Shown here piece by piece: positions 24,414 through 34,577 of a DNA stretch of 64,000 bases (positions are counted from its first letter, which is position 1; every line of letters begins with the position of its first letter). Origin of the DNA: Spiroplasma syrphidicola EA-1 (GTDB lineage Bacteria; Bacillota_I; Bacilli_A; Mycoplasmatales; Mycoplasmataceae). Position numbers and translations under genes: made by a program. Location: positions 992,001-1,056,000 of the forward strand of contig NC_021284.1 of NCBI RefSeq assembly GCF_000400955.1, written 5' to 3'. Under the pieces are notes generated by a model. That model was not told the DNA's origin, made no database searches, and saw nothing but the letters and a program-made list of their open reading frames with translations.

Positions 24414-25100
24414 TTATAATTCAATTAAAACTTTGATTCCTGGCCCCATTGTTGTTGAAACAGCAATATTTTTAATATATGCTCCTTTAACAGCAGCTGG
24501 TTTAGCACGACGGATTGTATCAAAAATAACATCATAGTTATCTTTTAAAGCATCGGTTGCAAATGATGTTTTTCCAACGATCGCATGAATATTCCCGTTT
24601 TTATCAACACGGTATTCAACTTTCCCTTTTTTAACATCTTCAACGGCTTTTTTAACATCTGGTGTTACTGTTCCAGTTTTAGGGTTTGGCATTAAACCTT
24701 TTGGCCCTAAAATTTTCCCAATTTTACCTAATTCAGCCATAATGTCTGGTGTTGCGATAATAACATCAAAATCAAATCAGTTTTCTTTTTGAATTTTTTC
24801 AATTAAGTCTTTCCCACCAACAAAATCTGCTCCTGCTGCTTTTGCATCAGCTTCTTTTGTATTAGTTAAAACTAAGATTTTTTGAGTTTTCCCTGTTCCT
24901 TTTGGTAAAACAACAGCCCCTCTAATTTGTTGGTCAGCATGACGAGGATCTACATTTAAGTTAAAAGCGACTTCCACTGTTGCGTCAAATTTAGTTGTTG
25001 AAGTTTTTTTTGCAAGTTCTAAAGCTTCTAAAATTGGATAAGGTTTATTAGCTTCTACTAATTTTACTGCTTGGTTATATTTTTTTCCAAATTTAGCCAT
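24414..25100 (-). CDS. rplA: 50S ribosomal protein L1
   Basis: L1 builds the L1 stalk of the large subunit and often represses its own operon. The 228-residue length is normal. It begins [15 protein letters not shown], contains [22 protein letters not shown] and the highly conserved [16 protein letters not shown] loop. One TGA Trp at 24777 separates the halves under the standard code. Its ATG overlaps the rplK stop (TAATG). Confidence 0.98.
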
Positions 25101-25537
25101 TATGCTTTCTTCCCTTCATTTGAAGGCATTCCTTCAACGACAATTCCCATATTACGAGCAGTTCCCGCAATAATTTTCATTGCTGCTTCAACATCATTTG
25201 CATTTAAATCAACTAATTTATATTCGGCAATTTTACGCACATCATCCGCGGTAATTGTAGCCACTTTTTGTTCTTTCGCTTTTGGTGATCCTTTTTGAAT
25301 TTTAGCTGCTTTTTTTAATAAAATCGCTGCTGGAGTTGTTTTTAACTCAAATTTGAATGACTTATCGTCAAACGCTGTAATAACAACGGGAACAACATCT
25401 CCCATTCGGTCTTTTGTTGCATCATTGAATTGTGTACAGAATTGAGGCATATTAATTCCCAATGAAGCCAATTCTGGCCCTGGTTTTGCCTGCCCTGCAT
25501 TAAACTCTAATTTTGCAATTCTTGTAATTTTTGCCAC
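25100..25537 (-). CDS. rplK: 50S ribosomal protein L11
   Basis: L11 forms the GTPase-associated centre with the 23S rRNA thiostrepton loop. The 145-residue protein starts at GTG 25537 ([26 protein letters not shown]), with AAGGAGG 8 bp upstream. An upstream in-frame TTG at 25543 overlaps the spacing region and is less likely. It contains the linker PP-type region [15 protein letters not shown] and the C-terminal RNA-binding domain ([12 protein letters not shown]). Confidence 0.97.
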   Translation of the reverse strand: MAKITRIAKLEFNAGQAKPGPELASLGINMPQFCTQFNDATKDRMGDVVPVVITAFDDKSFKFELKTTPAAILLKKAAKIQKGSPKAKEQKVATITADDVRKIAEYKLVDLNANDVEAAMKIIAGTARNMGIVVEGMPSNEGKKA

Positions 25538-25622
25538 GAGCAATTCCTCCTTGTTTGCATTCTCGCTGTGGTCCTAACGCAAATAAATAATTTGCTACCA
25601 CATTTAAGCACATTTTGTTCAG

Positions 25623-25647
25623 TAAAAATACTTATTTAAAATAAGTG
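25623..25647 (-). terminator. Probable terminator after the CD-NTase gene
   Basis: Short inverted repeat ACTTATTT/AAATAAGT followed on the minus strand by TATTTTT. It lies about 125 bp after the CD-NTase stop and upstream of rplK. Confidence 0.5.
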
Positions 25648-25771
25648 CCTATATAAATATAACAAGAAATCAGGAGAAATGCAAATATATTTAAAAACCT
25701 AGATAATCTTAAATGTCTATGGTACCTTACATCTTGAACTAATTTTGTTTGTTACTAAGACAACAATATTA

Positions 25772-26881
25772 CTAATAACTTTTTATATATTTTTGAATAA
25801 TTAACATAGATTCTTTAAAATCAAAATAACTAATTTTTTTATTAATTCTAATTAAATCATTAATTTCGTTTATATATTTGAAATCATTTTCAGAAGTATT
25901 TAATATTTCTAAAACAATATTTTTTAAATAATATTTTGCATTTTCGCTATTTAAGGCAAGGAAAAATTTATCATTAATATTATACAATATACATTCAATA
26001 TGAAATGAAGACAATGGTATTTTTTCCTCTGTATTTAAGTTAATAAATTTTATAAAATTTTTAAAAAATCTTACATAGCTAGAAAATCAACCATCTGTTG
26101 CAGAATTTTTTAATCTGATAAATTTTTCATTTAATATCGGAAAATTTTGAATTTCTTTTAAATCAGATGTAATAACATTTATACCATATATAGTCAAAGA
26201 ATTATTGTCTTCGCTAAATAGATACTCACCATTAGATTCTTTATCTTTAAAATATTTTTTAATTTTCTTAACTAATTCAAAGCCTTTAAAACTATTTTTC
26301 AATTGTAAACAAAACGCACCACAAATTGCTAATTCAATTGTTAAATTACCCGTTCTAATTTTTATGACCTTATTAGAATCCTGAACTTCGCAATTATTTT
26401 TTAATGTTTTTATAAGATAATTAGTTAAATCTCTCTTAAACTTTGCAAAATGACTAATTGGAATATAAGAAATTCCGCCATCATCATTATTAAATCAAAA
26501 ATTATTATAAATTCCAGAACTTCATTGATCTTTGAACTCATTAAAATTTTTATCCACTTGATTTCTATTCTTAAAAATCGATGGGCTTGAGTAATAGTCT
26601 CCTATTTTTAAATACATATCAATGTCACTTTGCTCTATTTTTCTAAAGAAAAATGATCCTGTATGCCTATTATAAGAACCATGAAATTTAATTTCTATTG
26701 GATTTTTATTATTTTTTCTGTCTTTTTCTTTAATTAAATTATTTAAATACAATAAATTGTATACTTCAATATCATATTCAATAATATTTCTAATTTTTTT
26801 TATAGTGTCTTTAATATATTCAGGTGTATCACTTCTAGTAATCATATCTGAAATAGTTGGGATCATCAATTCATTATTCAT
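25772..26881 (-). CDS. CD-NTase-like nucleotidyltransferase (CBASS second-messenger synthase candidate)
   Basis: The 369-residue protein has the polymerase-beta/cGAS nucleotidyltransferase signature: HGSYNRHTG (Gly68-Ser69), then SDIDMYL with Asp86 and Asp88 seventeen residues on, a DncV-like spacing. A third acidic residue candidate is in the later strand TGNLTIELAICG. The rest is helical, as in CD-NTases. Such enzymes make cyclic oligonucleotides on phage infection. The upstream gene, 6 bp away, codes for a two-span beta-rich protein resembling the Cap15 effector, so I infer a minimal two-gene CBASS. A GAGGAG site within the upstream gene's end couples them. Another MNT-type nucleotidyltransferase is the alternative. 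Confidence 0.75.
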
Positions 26882-26887
26882 TTTATT

Positions 26888-27583
26888 TTACTCCTCTTCT
26901 AAAACATAGTTTCCAAATGAAAACCTATTAATAAAATCAGAAACATAAGAAAAAGAGACTATTTTTTTATTAATTATACTAATTTTAGCGTATCCAATAA
27001 AATCAGATAATTTATGAATTTTATTTGAATTTAAATCAGCTAATTTGTTTGAATTATTTGAAAAAGCATAAAAAATATTGAAATTATTATGATTATCCGG
27101 GTCAAACTCTAAATGACTAAATTTTGATTTTGATGTGCTACTATCCTGATTATATGATTTATTTATTGTATAAACTATTAGAGAATTTGTTGATAATTTA
27201 TATTTTATTTTTATACGTGATTCAAATGAAGATTTATAAATAGACAATTCATTTTCAGAAATACTATCATTGTTTTTATCATTATTTTTAATAAAAGATG
27301 TTAAATCCAAAAAATAAAAACCTTTGCCTAAATAATTTTTTTCTAAAAGAATTGATTGCAAATATCTTTTAACTCTAAAATATCTATATATTATTATAGT
27401 CCCTACATATATTATATAAATAAAACTTGGAAGAAAAGTAATTATTAAATTAATATATAATTCAGATCTTATACCTAAAAACGAAATTAATGAGGAAGGT
27501 ACAAACAAAATTAATATATTTCAGACAAAATTAATAATTGCTTTTGCTAAAACATTATCATTAATATTAATTGAACTGTTCAT
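26888..27583 (-). CDS. Two-span, beta-rich membrane protein, Cap15-like (S-2TMbeta) CBASS effector candidate
   Basis: A 231-residue protein. Residues about 13-40 and 46-68 are two closely spaced membrane spans (ending IIYVGTIIIYRYFRV). The rest alternates short hydrophobic strands with polar turns. It includes LSTNSLIVYTINKSYNQDSSTSKS and the end IGYAKISIINKKIVSFSYV then RFSFGNYVL, which resembles the beta-barrel of Cap15 effectors that bind a cyclic nucleotide and disrupt the membrane. The ATG at 27583 is used because codon 21 is TGA. Its ribosome-binding site is weak (GGGGTG). Assignment rests on topology, pattern and the adjoining CD-NTase-like gene. Confidence 0.65.
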
Positions 27584-28140
27584 TATATACATACACCCCT
27601 ATCTATTTATTATTTTAGTATCTTAATATTTCAAAATAAGAACTATTAAAAAATACAAATATTTTTACCTTCAATTTTCGTTTTAAATCAATATCAGAAT
27701 TAATTTTTAATTTTCTTACAGTAACATATATTCCCAAACTTTAAAATGTATTTAATAAATTTTATCGATCTTCCCTCTAATTTTATTAAAAGATTATATT
27801 TATTAAATTGTTAATTTTTTTATTACAATTTTTATATTCTCTTCGATAATATTTATTAATTGAATTATATTTTATTTTTAAATCAAATAAACTTTTAATA
27901 CCAATAAATAAATTTATTTTATGAATTAATACTATTTTATAATGTTGATATTTATTTAAATTATAATATAAAAACTAAAATTTAATTGCAAATTCTAGTT
28001 TTCAATTATAAAATTAATTTTATTTTTTAGCTTAATCTGGTATCTTTTGTAATATTAAATGTTTCCAGAAAAATAAAAAGACCAATAAACTTAATAAAAT
28101 ATTATTTTTAATTTAAGTTGCTTTAATTTGTTAAATTATA
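27584..28140. other. Gene-poor AT-rich gap upstream of the CBASS-like pair
   Basis: 557 bp with no gene that has a start, ribosome-binding site and coding character. On the minus strand about 57 codons at roughly 27780-27960 lack a stop and read with plausible residues (QHYKIVLIHKINLFIGIKS), but there is no start. In such AT-rich DNA with only TAA and TAG as stops this may be chance, or a decayed gene. Confidence 0.5.
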
Positions 28141-29037
28141 TTAAACACTAGTAAATTCTGATACTCAAGCATAAATAACTAAAATAACTGCAAGCGCAGC
28201 TGTTGCAGCTGGAAAAGCCCATGATGATGATGCTACTACTGTTTCTGATGCTGCTAAAATTGGATAGACAATGTCTTTAAAGGATGACGCAATTGTTCGG
28301 ATTTGTCATGCCCAAGTTGCAGCATTAATGATTCCAGGACTTAAATTATGTTTACTACGGTAAAACCCAATACCTGCTGCCGCAACGCCAAAAGAAGCAG
28401 AAATTGCTGTAGCAGCAATAGCTCAAGGAATACTAATCCCGAACCATCATGCAGCCGCTCAAAAGCCTGCTGCCGCAACGCCGGCAAGGGCTGAAAGTGT
28501 TGCCAAAGAATTTTGTGCAGTTAATAAGTCTTTATCAAATTTAGTTAAAACATTCTTAGCCTCATTTACATTATTGATACCTAATCTCTGTGTACTATTA
28601 TATGTGCTAATATAAGAAAAATTTTTTTGATTTAATGAAATGTTATTAAATTCTATTTTAGTATTAATATTATTAGGAATTTTATAATTATCTTTTCCAT
28701 TAAAATATTGAGCTTTTTTACTAATACTTTGTTGGAATTGTTCTCATGTTAAATTTTTATCTTTAATACTATGAATAAATTTAACTGCTTCAAGTTTAGC
28801 TTTTTCATTCATTTTTTTTAAATCTGTTTTCAAATTAATCGTTTGGCCAAATTCTCTATACAAATTCAAATCTTTTTCAGTAAAATAATTTTCAATACTG
28901 TTTAAATCAACATTTGAAAAATTAAGACTAAATTTTTGTTCTTCTTGTTTTTGATTATCTGTTCCCGATTTAATAGCAGTCAAAACTCCTGATGCACCAA
29001 TTGTTAAAGAAGATAAAATAATTAACAAAGTTTTCAT
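28141..29037 (-). CDS. Secreted or membrane protein with Ala/Trp-rich hydrophobic C-terminal half
   Basis: A 298-residue protein not recognised. The start ATG at 29037 gives a signal peptide (MKTLLIILSSLTIGASGVLT) without a lipobox cysteine. A polar, lysine-rich region (residues 28-165) with SIENYFTEKDLNLYREFG follows. Then come several strongly hydrophobic stretches rich in Ala and Trp, such as LAGVAAAGFWAAAWWFGIS and AFPAATAAALAVILVIYAW. The layout suggests a secreted protein that inserts into membranes, such as a pore former, but this is inference only. AAAGGACTTG lies upstream of the ATG. The next minus-strand gene is over 500 bp away, so it appears monocistronic. Confidence 0.7.
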
Positions 29038-29232
29038 TCTAACAAGTCCTTTCGTGAGCCTAACCAAAACCCACCTAATTAGTGATAAAAATATCTTGGC
29101 ATTTAGTTATCGATATAAATCATTATTTTATAGATTAATAAGAATGATATTAAGCTTATTTATTAATATAAAAAATAATTAAAAATTAGAAGCAACAAAA
29201 TTATTTTTGTTTTTATAAACTAAATCCTTATC

Positions 29233-30021
29233 TTAACAAGATTCTTTTTCCTCGATCATTTTTCTTTTTTTAATTTTACCCCACAGAATATTTGATCATG
29301 TTGGATGTAAAAACTGTTTTTGTTGCAAATCATAGATTGGTTTAAAAAACCGTAATGGTAAAACCCCAATTAGAATAACAACTGGGCCAATTACAAATAA
29401 GAAAACAGCTGTAATAGCTGGGCGAGGCCAGTCCTTCATATGTCATCCTTCTGGGAATAATCGAGCCATATATCAATAGGTATCTAAAATATATTGGGTT
29501 CCAAAATAGTTGTTAAATAACTCCGCACATAAATAAATAATAACTAAGGTAACTGCCGATCTGAAAACAGTATGACGGTCAAATTTATAATTAGTGATTC
29601 CATATCAATAAACATATAAATAACCATAAGTAATAACGCCATGACCAAAATAATATTCATAGTATCAAAAACTACTTGGATAATATTCTAATGGTACTGC
29701 TAAAGCAAATAATGGTCCCGTAATTGCTAAAGGGGCAAAACATTCTAAGAAAATTTTTTTTGGATAAATCAATAAAATTATTAAAGCAAAACTTGTAATT
29801 GTACAAACTTGCAAATAAAAATAGGAAATAATATTGTCAAATCCTTTTTCCATTGCATAACTAATAAAATGAGAAAGTTGAACTATAACAACAAGCAGAG
29901 AAACAATTAGTCGTAAATAAATTTTTTCGGCAGTTTTAGCATAAAATTTTGGAAACATATTTAATGATAAGCAAGCAAAAATGATTAGAACAAGAGCAAT
30001 TAATCAATAAAAAATTGTCAT
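29233..30021 (-). CDS. YwaF-like (TIGR02206-type) polytopic membrane protein
   Basis: A 262-residue protein with about seven membrane spans and aromatic loops. The region YYEYYFGHGVITYGYLYVYW and the following NYFGTQYILDTYWYMARLFP resemble the YwaF/TIGR02206 integral membrane family, whose function is unknown. Six or more Trp are TGA-coded. Its ATG overlaps the stop of a 27-codon upstream reading frame (TAATG), which probably feeds ribosomes into it. It ends in a charged tail (KIKKRKMIEEKESC). Confidence 0.72.
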
Positions 30022-30104
30022 TAGTCTGCTAGTTTATCCCTTATCTTCTTGATCCCCAAAAAAATATTTTGTTCTAAAACTAAACTAATTTGTTTTATCA
30101 TCAT
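30021..30104 (-). CDS. Possible 27-residue leader peptide coupled to the YwaF-like gene
   Basis: ATG at 30104 (a second ATG follows) behind AAGGGAG encodes MMIKQISLVLEQNIFLGIKK and seven more residues. Its stop TAA overlaps the next gene's ATG. A ribosome-binding site plus exact coupling support translation. No homology recognised. Confidence 0.45.
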   Translation of the reverse strand: MMIKQISLVLEQNIFLGIKKIRDKLAD

Positions 30105-30174
30105 TTTATCTGCTCCCTTGTAATTAATAATTTTTGATATTGCTAATAGGTTAATACAAGTGATATTTAAGGTA

Positions 30175-30204
30175 ATTATAGTACATTAAAAAATTAATTT
30201 ACAA
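30175..30204 (-). promoter_or_regulatory. Promoter for the leader peptide/YwaF-like unit
   Basis: On the minus strand, TTGTAA (30199-30204) and perfect TATAAT (30175-30180) are 18 bp apart, about 70 bp before the leader ATG. Confidence 0.65.
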
Positions 30205-30296
30205 TTTAATTTTGTTTTTTACCAGTAAGTTTTTTCTTTTTTTGATATTTTTTGGTAATTTTATTACTAAAAATCTTTATAAATGCAAAGGCAAAA

Positions 30297-30325
30297 TTGA
30301 TTAACAAGATTAATTTTGCTAGAAT
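30297..30325 (+). promoter_or_regulatory. Promoter for the membrane protein at 30419
   Basis: TTGATT (30297-30302) and TAGAAT (30320-30325) with an exact 17-bp spacer predict a transcript start near 30332. With the divergent promoter at 30175-30204 it accounts for most of the 314-bp intergenic region 30105-30418. Confidence 0.65.
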
Positions 30326-30418
30326 TAAGGCATAAAATTATTACAAGCAGAAAAACTATCTTAAAGTACCACTAAAATTTTATTTATCCCAAGCAATTAA
30401 AACATTGGAGGAAGAAAA

Positions 30419-31567
30419 ATGTTAAAAGTTAATAATATATACTTTAAGATTATGTTGAGCCTTGCGCTAGTTGTTTCTGCCTTTTTAGTATATGACTTCT
30501 TTCTTGCACTTTTTGACCCAATGCCAAAATTCGCTAATCTAAATTATGGGTTACGAATTTTAACCTACTATTCTTTTTTTACTATTCAAACCAATTATTT
30601 AGTAACAATCTTTTTCTACATTGCCGCCATTAAAATGCGAAAAAAACAACAATATCCCCAATTCCCACTCTTACTAGCAATTACAACCTATATTACAATT
30701 ACAATGCTAGTTTTTTGAGGGGGAATTGCTTCAAAAGGAAATGAACTTAATCAATATGACGGTTGACATTGAGTTGGAACATTTTTTTTACACTTAATTA
30801 ACCCAATTATTATGATCACCGTTTTTTGTTTTACTTGTGGTAAAAAATATTATTTTTGAGAAAACCATGCCAAAAAAAATCTATGAATTATTCTAGTTTA
30901 CATGTTTTTTTTCCTAATAACATCCTTAATTAAAGGCATTATTCTACACCATTTCAAATATGATAGTGATATTCTTTTCCCATATTTTTTCTTAGACATC
31001 TATTCTGACACATGGTTTTTTCTATTAACAATTGCGTTGTTAGTAATTTTAGCGATTGCGATTGGGATGCAATATTTTTACATTTGACTTAATAATAAGT
31101 TATACATCAAACGTCATAAAAATAAACACATTACGGAATGATCCCCACCAAATAATATTCGTTTAATATGAAAGTTTGACCATAAAGTTAAAGTTGGAAT
31201 TAGATTAGCTCTTAGTTGTACTATTATAGTTTTTATTATAACTCTTGCTTTAACTAGTATTTTAATTTTTTCAGCATTAATTATAGGAGCAATTGCAGCA
31301 GCATTTAAATCTACATCATGACCACTTTGGTTAGTTATCGGTGGGGTTTCTCTTTTGATTATTAGTTTTATTATTTTAATAATTTTAATTCCCGCAATTA
31401 AATATACGAAAAAAGGTTCTCTACAAGCTAAAAATTTAATTGCTATGTTAATGATTAACCTAACAATTTTTAGCTGATTTACAATAATTGGGCCAATTTT
31501 AGGAATAATTAGTATTATAAAAATTTTAAAAGGGACTGAAACCCCAGAAGAATTTAAAACTAATTAA
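30419..31567 (+). CDS. Polytopic membrane protein, Pr6Pr-like N-terminal part
   Basis: A 382-residue protein. The first about 220 residues have six spans with YYSFFTIQTNYLV and GWHWVGTFFLHLINPIIMIT, which resemble the Pr6Pr/FAR-17a-like membrane family of unknown function. A basic loop (KRHKNKHITEWSPPNNIRLIWKF region) leads to three or four further C-terminal spans. GGAGGAAG lies 6 bp before the ATG and TGA codes for Trp several times. It is convergent with ogt, 4 bp apart. Family assignment is tentative. Confidence 0.68.
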
Positions 31568-31571
31568 ATTA

Positions 31572-32075
31572 TTATTCTTGTTCAAGTTTTAACAAGTGTT
31601 CTTTTAAGGTTAAGCCCCCACGAAACCCAGTTAAGTTCTTATTTTTGCCAATTACGCGGTGACAAGGAACAATAATTAAAACTGGATTTGCCCCAATCGC
31701 TTGCCCAACAGCACGAGTTGCTTGCGGGCGATTAATTATCTCGGCTATTTCTTGATAATATTTTGTTTGCCCGTAAGGAATTGTTAACAAACTGTTTCAA
31801 ACAACTTGTTGAAAGGTTGTCCCAATTAAATCTAATGGTAATGTAAATACTTTTCGCTGGTGATGAAAATATTCCTTAATTTGGTTACAATATCGGACTA
31901 ATTTATCCCCGTTTTCCCTCAAAATTATTTCTTGATTTTTTATCTTATCTTTATAATTAATTAGTTCTTGCTCTGTTTGGCCAACAAATATTAACCCCTT
32001 ATCAGACGCAGCTATTATTCATTCTTCATTATTAATTATCATTTTACAATAATATCAAGTTACTGTTTGTCCCAT
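31572..32075 (-). CDS. ogt: Methylated-DNA-protein cysteine methyltransferase
   Basis: This suicide enzyme removes the methyl group from O6-methylguanine onto its own cysteine. The 167-residue protein has the active site VPCHRVIGKNKNLTGFRGG with Cys138 and the DNA-binding region IPYGQTKYYQEIAEIINRP. The N-terminal domain is short and divergent. The ATG at 32075 is preceded by AAAGGTGG. Lies after a terminator, so it is probably independent of the riboswitch-controlled genes upstream. Confidence 0.92.
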
Positions 32076-32115
32076 TATTATCCCACCTTTGTTATTACTT
32101 TCATTGTATCAAAAT

Positions 32116-32147
32116 AAAAAACAGATGATTAATATCATCTGTTTTTT
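32116..32147 (-). terminator. Terminator ending the B12-riboswitch operon
   Basis: Perfect 14-bp stem AAAAAACAGATGAT/ATCATCTGTTTTTT with a TAAT loop, 10 bp after the small membrane protein stop. Confidence 0.85.
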
Positions 32148-32156
32148 ATTAACTCT

Positions 32157-32522
32157 TTATTTACGAATTAAAACTCATCCCAGAGCTCCAACCCCAATTA
32201 GTAAATTAGGAATTGCCCCTAAATAAGTTCACACTGATTTATAATCAGCACTAACAAAAAAACCAATTAAAAAGATTACTGCCAAACCAGTGATAACAGA
32301 TCCTCAAATAAATGATCAAATTCCTGGCTTAACTGAGAAAGGAACTAAAATATATAAAATTCCTAAAACTAATAATAATGGTCAAAGTACTGATACATTA
32401 TCGTTTCCTCATCCATAAATTGATAATGATACTGCAACACCTGCTGCAGATAAAATTCCAATTAAGATAATTCATGCGGCTCCAATTAACATCAATATTT
32501 TTGGTCAAGTAAATGTCTTCAT
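32157..32522 (-). CDS. Small four-span membrane protein in the B12-riboswitch operon
   Basis: A 121-residue protein, missed under the standard code because eight or so Trp codons are TGA. Four clear spans: MLIGAAWIILIGILSAAGVAV, VLWPLLLVLGILYILVPF, WGSVITGLAVIFLIGFF and IPNLLIGVGALGWVLI. It begins MKTFTWPK behind an AAAGGAGAAAAC site. It is the third gene after the cobalamin riboswitch and precedes the operon terminator. No family recognised. An accessory of a cofactor uptake system is an inference from context. Confidence 0.72.
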
Positions 32523-32576
32523 TTTTGTTTTCTCCTTTATTGGTTAATTATATCCTAAAGTGAAAGACAGCACAAT

Positions 32577-33566
32577 CTATTGTAAACTAGTGCTATCTTG
32601 ATATCCTTTGTCATTAAAAGAATAAAAATCTCGTTCTTTTAAATACTGATTAAATTCTGTTACTGCGAAAGTTTTTGAACGATATGGAATCAATTGACTA
32701 GAAGAATAAAGTTTTTCTTGACTATCATCTAAAATTGAAAAAGAATATCCCCAGTGTGGTGAATCATATTCAACAATATTAAAATTATTATCAATTCAAC
32801 GCTCTTTAACATTAAGGGTTAAAGCAAAAACATGTTCTTCTGGGGTTGCTTGTAGCTTAATTGAATCTTCTGCAATTAAACTAAGGGGAACATTCATTCC
32901 AACCGTTAACGGGTCACTTGTGTTACTTCAAACCCCATAAATATCTTTTTGGGTTTTTGTTGTTAAAAGCGTTTCTCATTTATTAGAATTCCATCAAACA
33001 AATTGTTGACCATCTGAACCCGGTTGAATCGGATGACCATCACTAATTGTCCCATGAGTATTAAATTCAGCTTGGAATTTATCATTTAGTTGTTTCATAT
33101 TTTTACTGTTTTTAATATCTGCTCATTTTTGATTTGGAAAAACTGAACGGCCATTAACCCACGTATTTTGTGTTAAAAACGAATCAGATCCATAATAATC
33201 CCCGGTTTGATGGAAAGTAATGGGTTCTAAAATATTCGTTGTTAATGCTAAATCAGCTGAATCATTAAATTTAAAATATTGAACCGCTTCTGATAAAGTT
33301 GTTGCTTTTTCTAAATATAAATACAAGTAATGGTTATCTTCTAAATCAACCCAATTTGTTTGTTGATAAGGGTTACTAACTGATGGTAGTAAATAACCAT
33401 TATAACCAACTGCCACCCCATTTGTTGCTGATGATTTTAATTTTCCTAATCATTGTGGAAGAGGCAGTTGATCGTTAACTTCTCCTTTTGTTTGACATGC
33501 CACCAATAATAGCGATGGACTGACAGTAATTGTTGTACTTAACATTAATAATAAAAGTTTTTTCAT
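32577..33566 (-). CDS. Lipoprotein in the B12-riboswitch operon, unknown function
   Basis: A 329-residue lipoprotein. Signal MKKLLLLMLSTTITVSPSLL is followed by LVAC with Cys24. The mature chain is rich in Trp and Tyr (PYQQTNWVDLEDNHYLYLYL, IQPGSDGQQFVWWN) and looks like a compact soluble domain, plausibly a ligand-binding or surface protein. No matching substrate-binding fold is recognised. It lies 49 bp after the permease gene and 54 bp before the four-span protein, all downstream of one cobalamin riboswitch. This makes a cobalamin or corrinoid role the leading but unproven idea. Confidence 0.75.
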
Positions 33567-33615
33567 TTTTCTCTCCTTCTAATTTTAAAAATTATGACTT
33601 ATTATCCTTGGTTAC

Positions 33616-34410
33616 TTATTTATCCTGATAGCTATTTTGTCAGAAAATAATTGATGTAAAAGCTAAGATTCAAGCAAAACTAATAATGGTTGGTAACCAA
33701 ATATTATGTAATTGGGAAAAATAAGTTAAGTTTGGATATAAATTTGAATCTAAGATTCAACTTGGCACATTTCAAAAGAAACTACTATTCATTAAATTAG
33801 CTAAAAAAGTTGTCGGGAAAAAATATCCTAAAAAATTTAAGATTTGATCACTACGAATAACACCTAGCGGAAATAACATCCCCGTTAAAAAAGCTAAGAT
33901 TAAAAAAACACTAATTGCTAATACTAAAATTATTTTTAAATCACGATGAAAATAGCCAATCATAATGCCAATTAAACCACTAGTAAAACTTGCTAAAATA
34001 ACTGTTCAACCTAATGTTAATCAATTAATTCATGGCAAATGCATTGCTTGGTGGTAACTTACGATTGCAATTACCACTAATCATATTCCGGCTGCTATGC
34101 TAACACAAAAATTAATAAACAAGAGGGAAATAATTAAGTGCCCTGTTGAAGCCTGAAGCAAATGTAATTGCCGCGCAAAGGTTGTTTGCTTAAACTCAAA
34201 AAAAGCAATTGGTAAATCAACCAAGCCATTAATAACAACCGCTAAAAGAATGCTCCCAGGTAATGCTAAAAAGCTAGCATTACTATTGAACATATTTGTC
34301 ACACGTGTACTAATAAAATATAGGGCAACGGGTAAAACAAATGATAAAAGATAAGTGTGCCACGAAGTAAACCAATATTTACAAATAACACGCAGTAATG
34401 GTAATTTCAT
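33616..34410 (-). CDS. ABC-2-type permease-like membrane protein under B12-riboswitch control
   Basis: A 264-residue protein with six spans arranged as in ABC-2 transporter permeases. It has an N-terminal cytoplasmic helix and first span (SWHTYLLSFVLPVALYFI), a loop with FFEFKQTTFARQLHLLQAS, and a late FPLGVIRSDQILNFLGYFFPTT like the P-x-x-x region before the last spans. No ATP-binding subunit is encoded next to it, so an ATPase must come from elsewhere or the protein is not an ABC exporter. It is the first gene after the riboswitch and terminator, behind GAAGGGAC. Confidence 0.72.
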
Positions 34411-34471
34411 TTAAAGTCCCTTCTAAAATATCATATTTTTATCAATGATCAATTTAATAACCTAACAAAGA

Positions 34472-34496
34472 AAAAAGCATTTGTTCAAAATGCTTT
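34472..34496 (-). terminator. Riboswitch-controlled attenuator terminator
   Basis: Hairpin AAAGCATTT/AAATGCTTT followed by a T6 run on the minus strand, between the cobalamin aptamer and the permease ATG. A 10-nt pair (34495-34504 with 34554-34563) that overlaps the stem base could form an alternative antiterminator helix. Confidence 0.75.
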
Positions 34497-34577
34497 ATAT
34501 AACTTTATATCATTAAATTATTCAAAAAAATAATTACATGACTCACACCCAGGAGTTATATAATAGGCTAATTATTA

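Noticed and set aside
27780-27960. Possible transposase or other gene remnant on the minus strand
   Set aside because: About 57 stop-free codons without a start in DNA with very few G or C. The residues have no motif I can assign, so it is not annotated as a gene.
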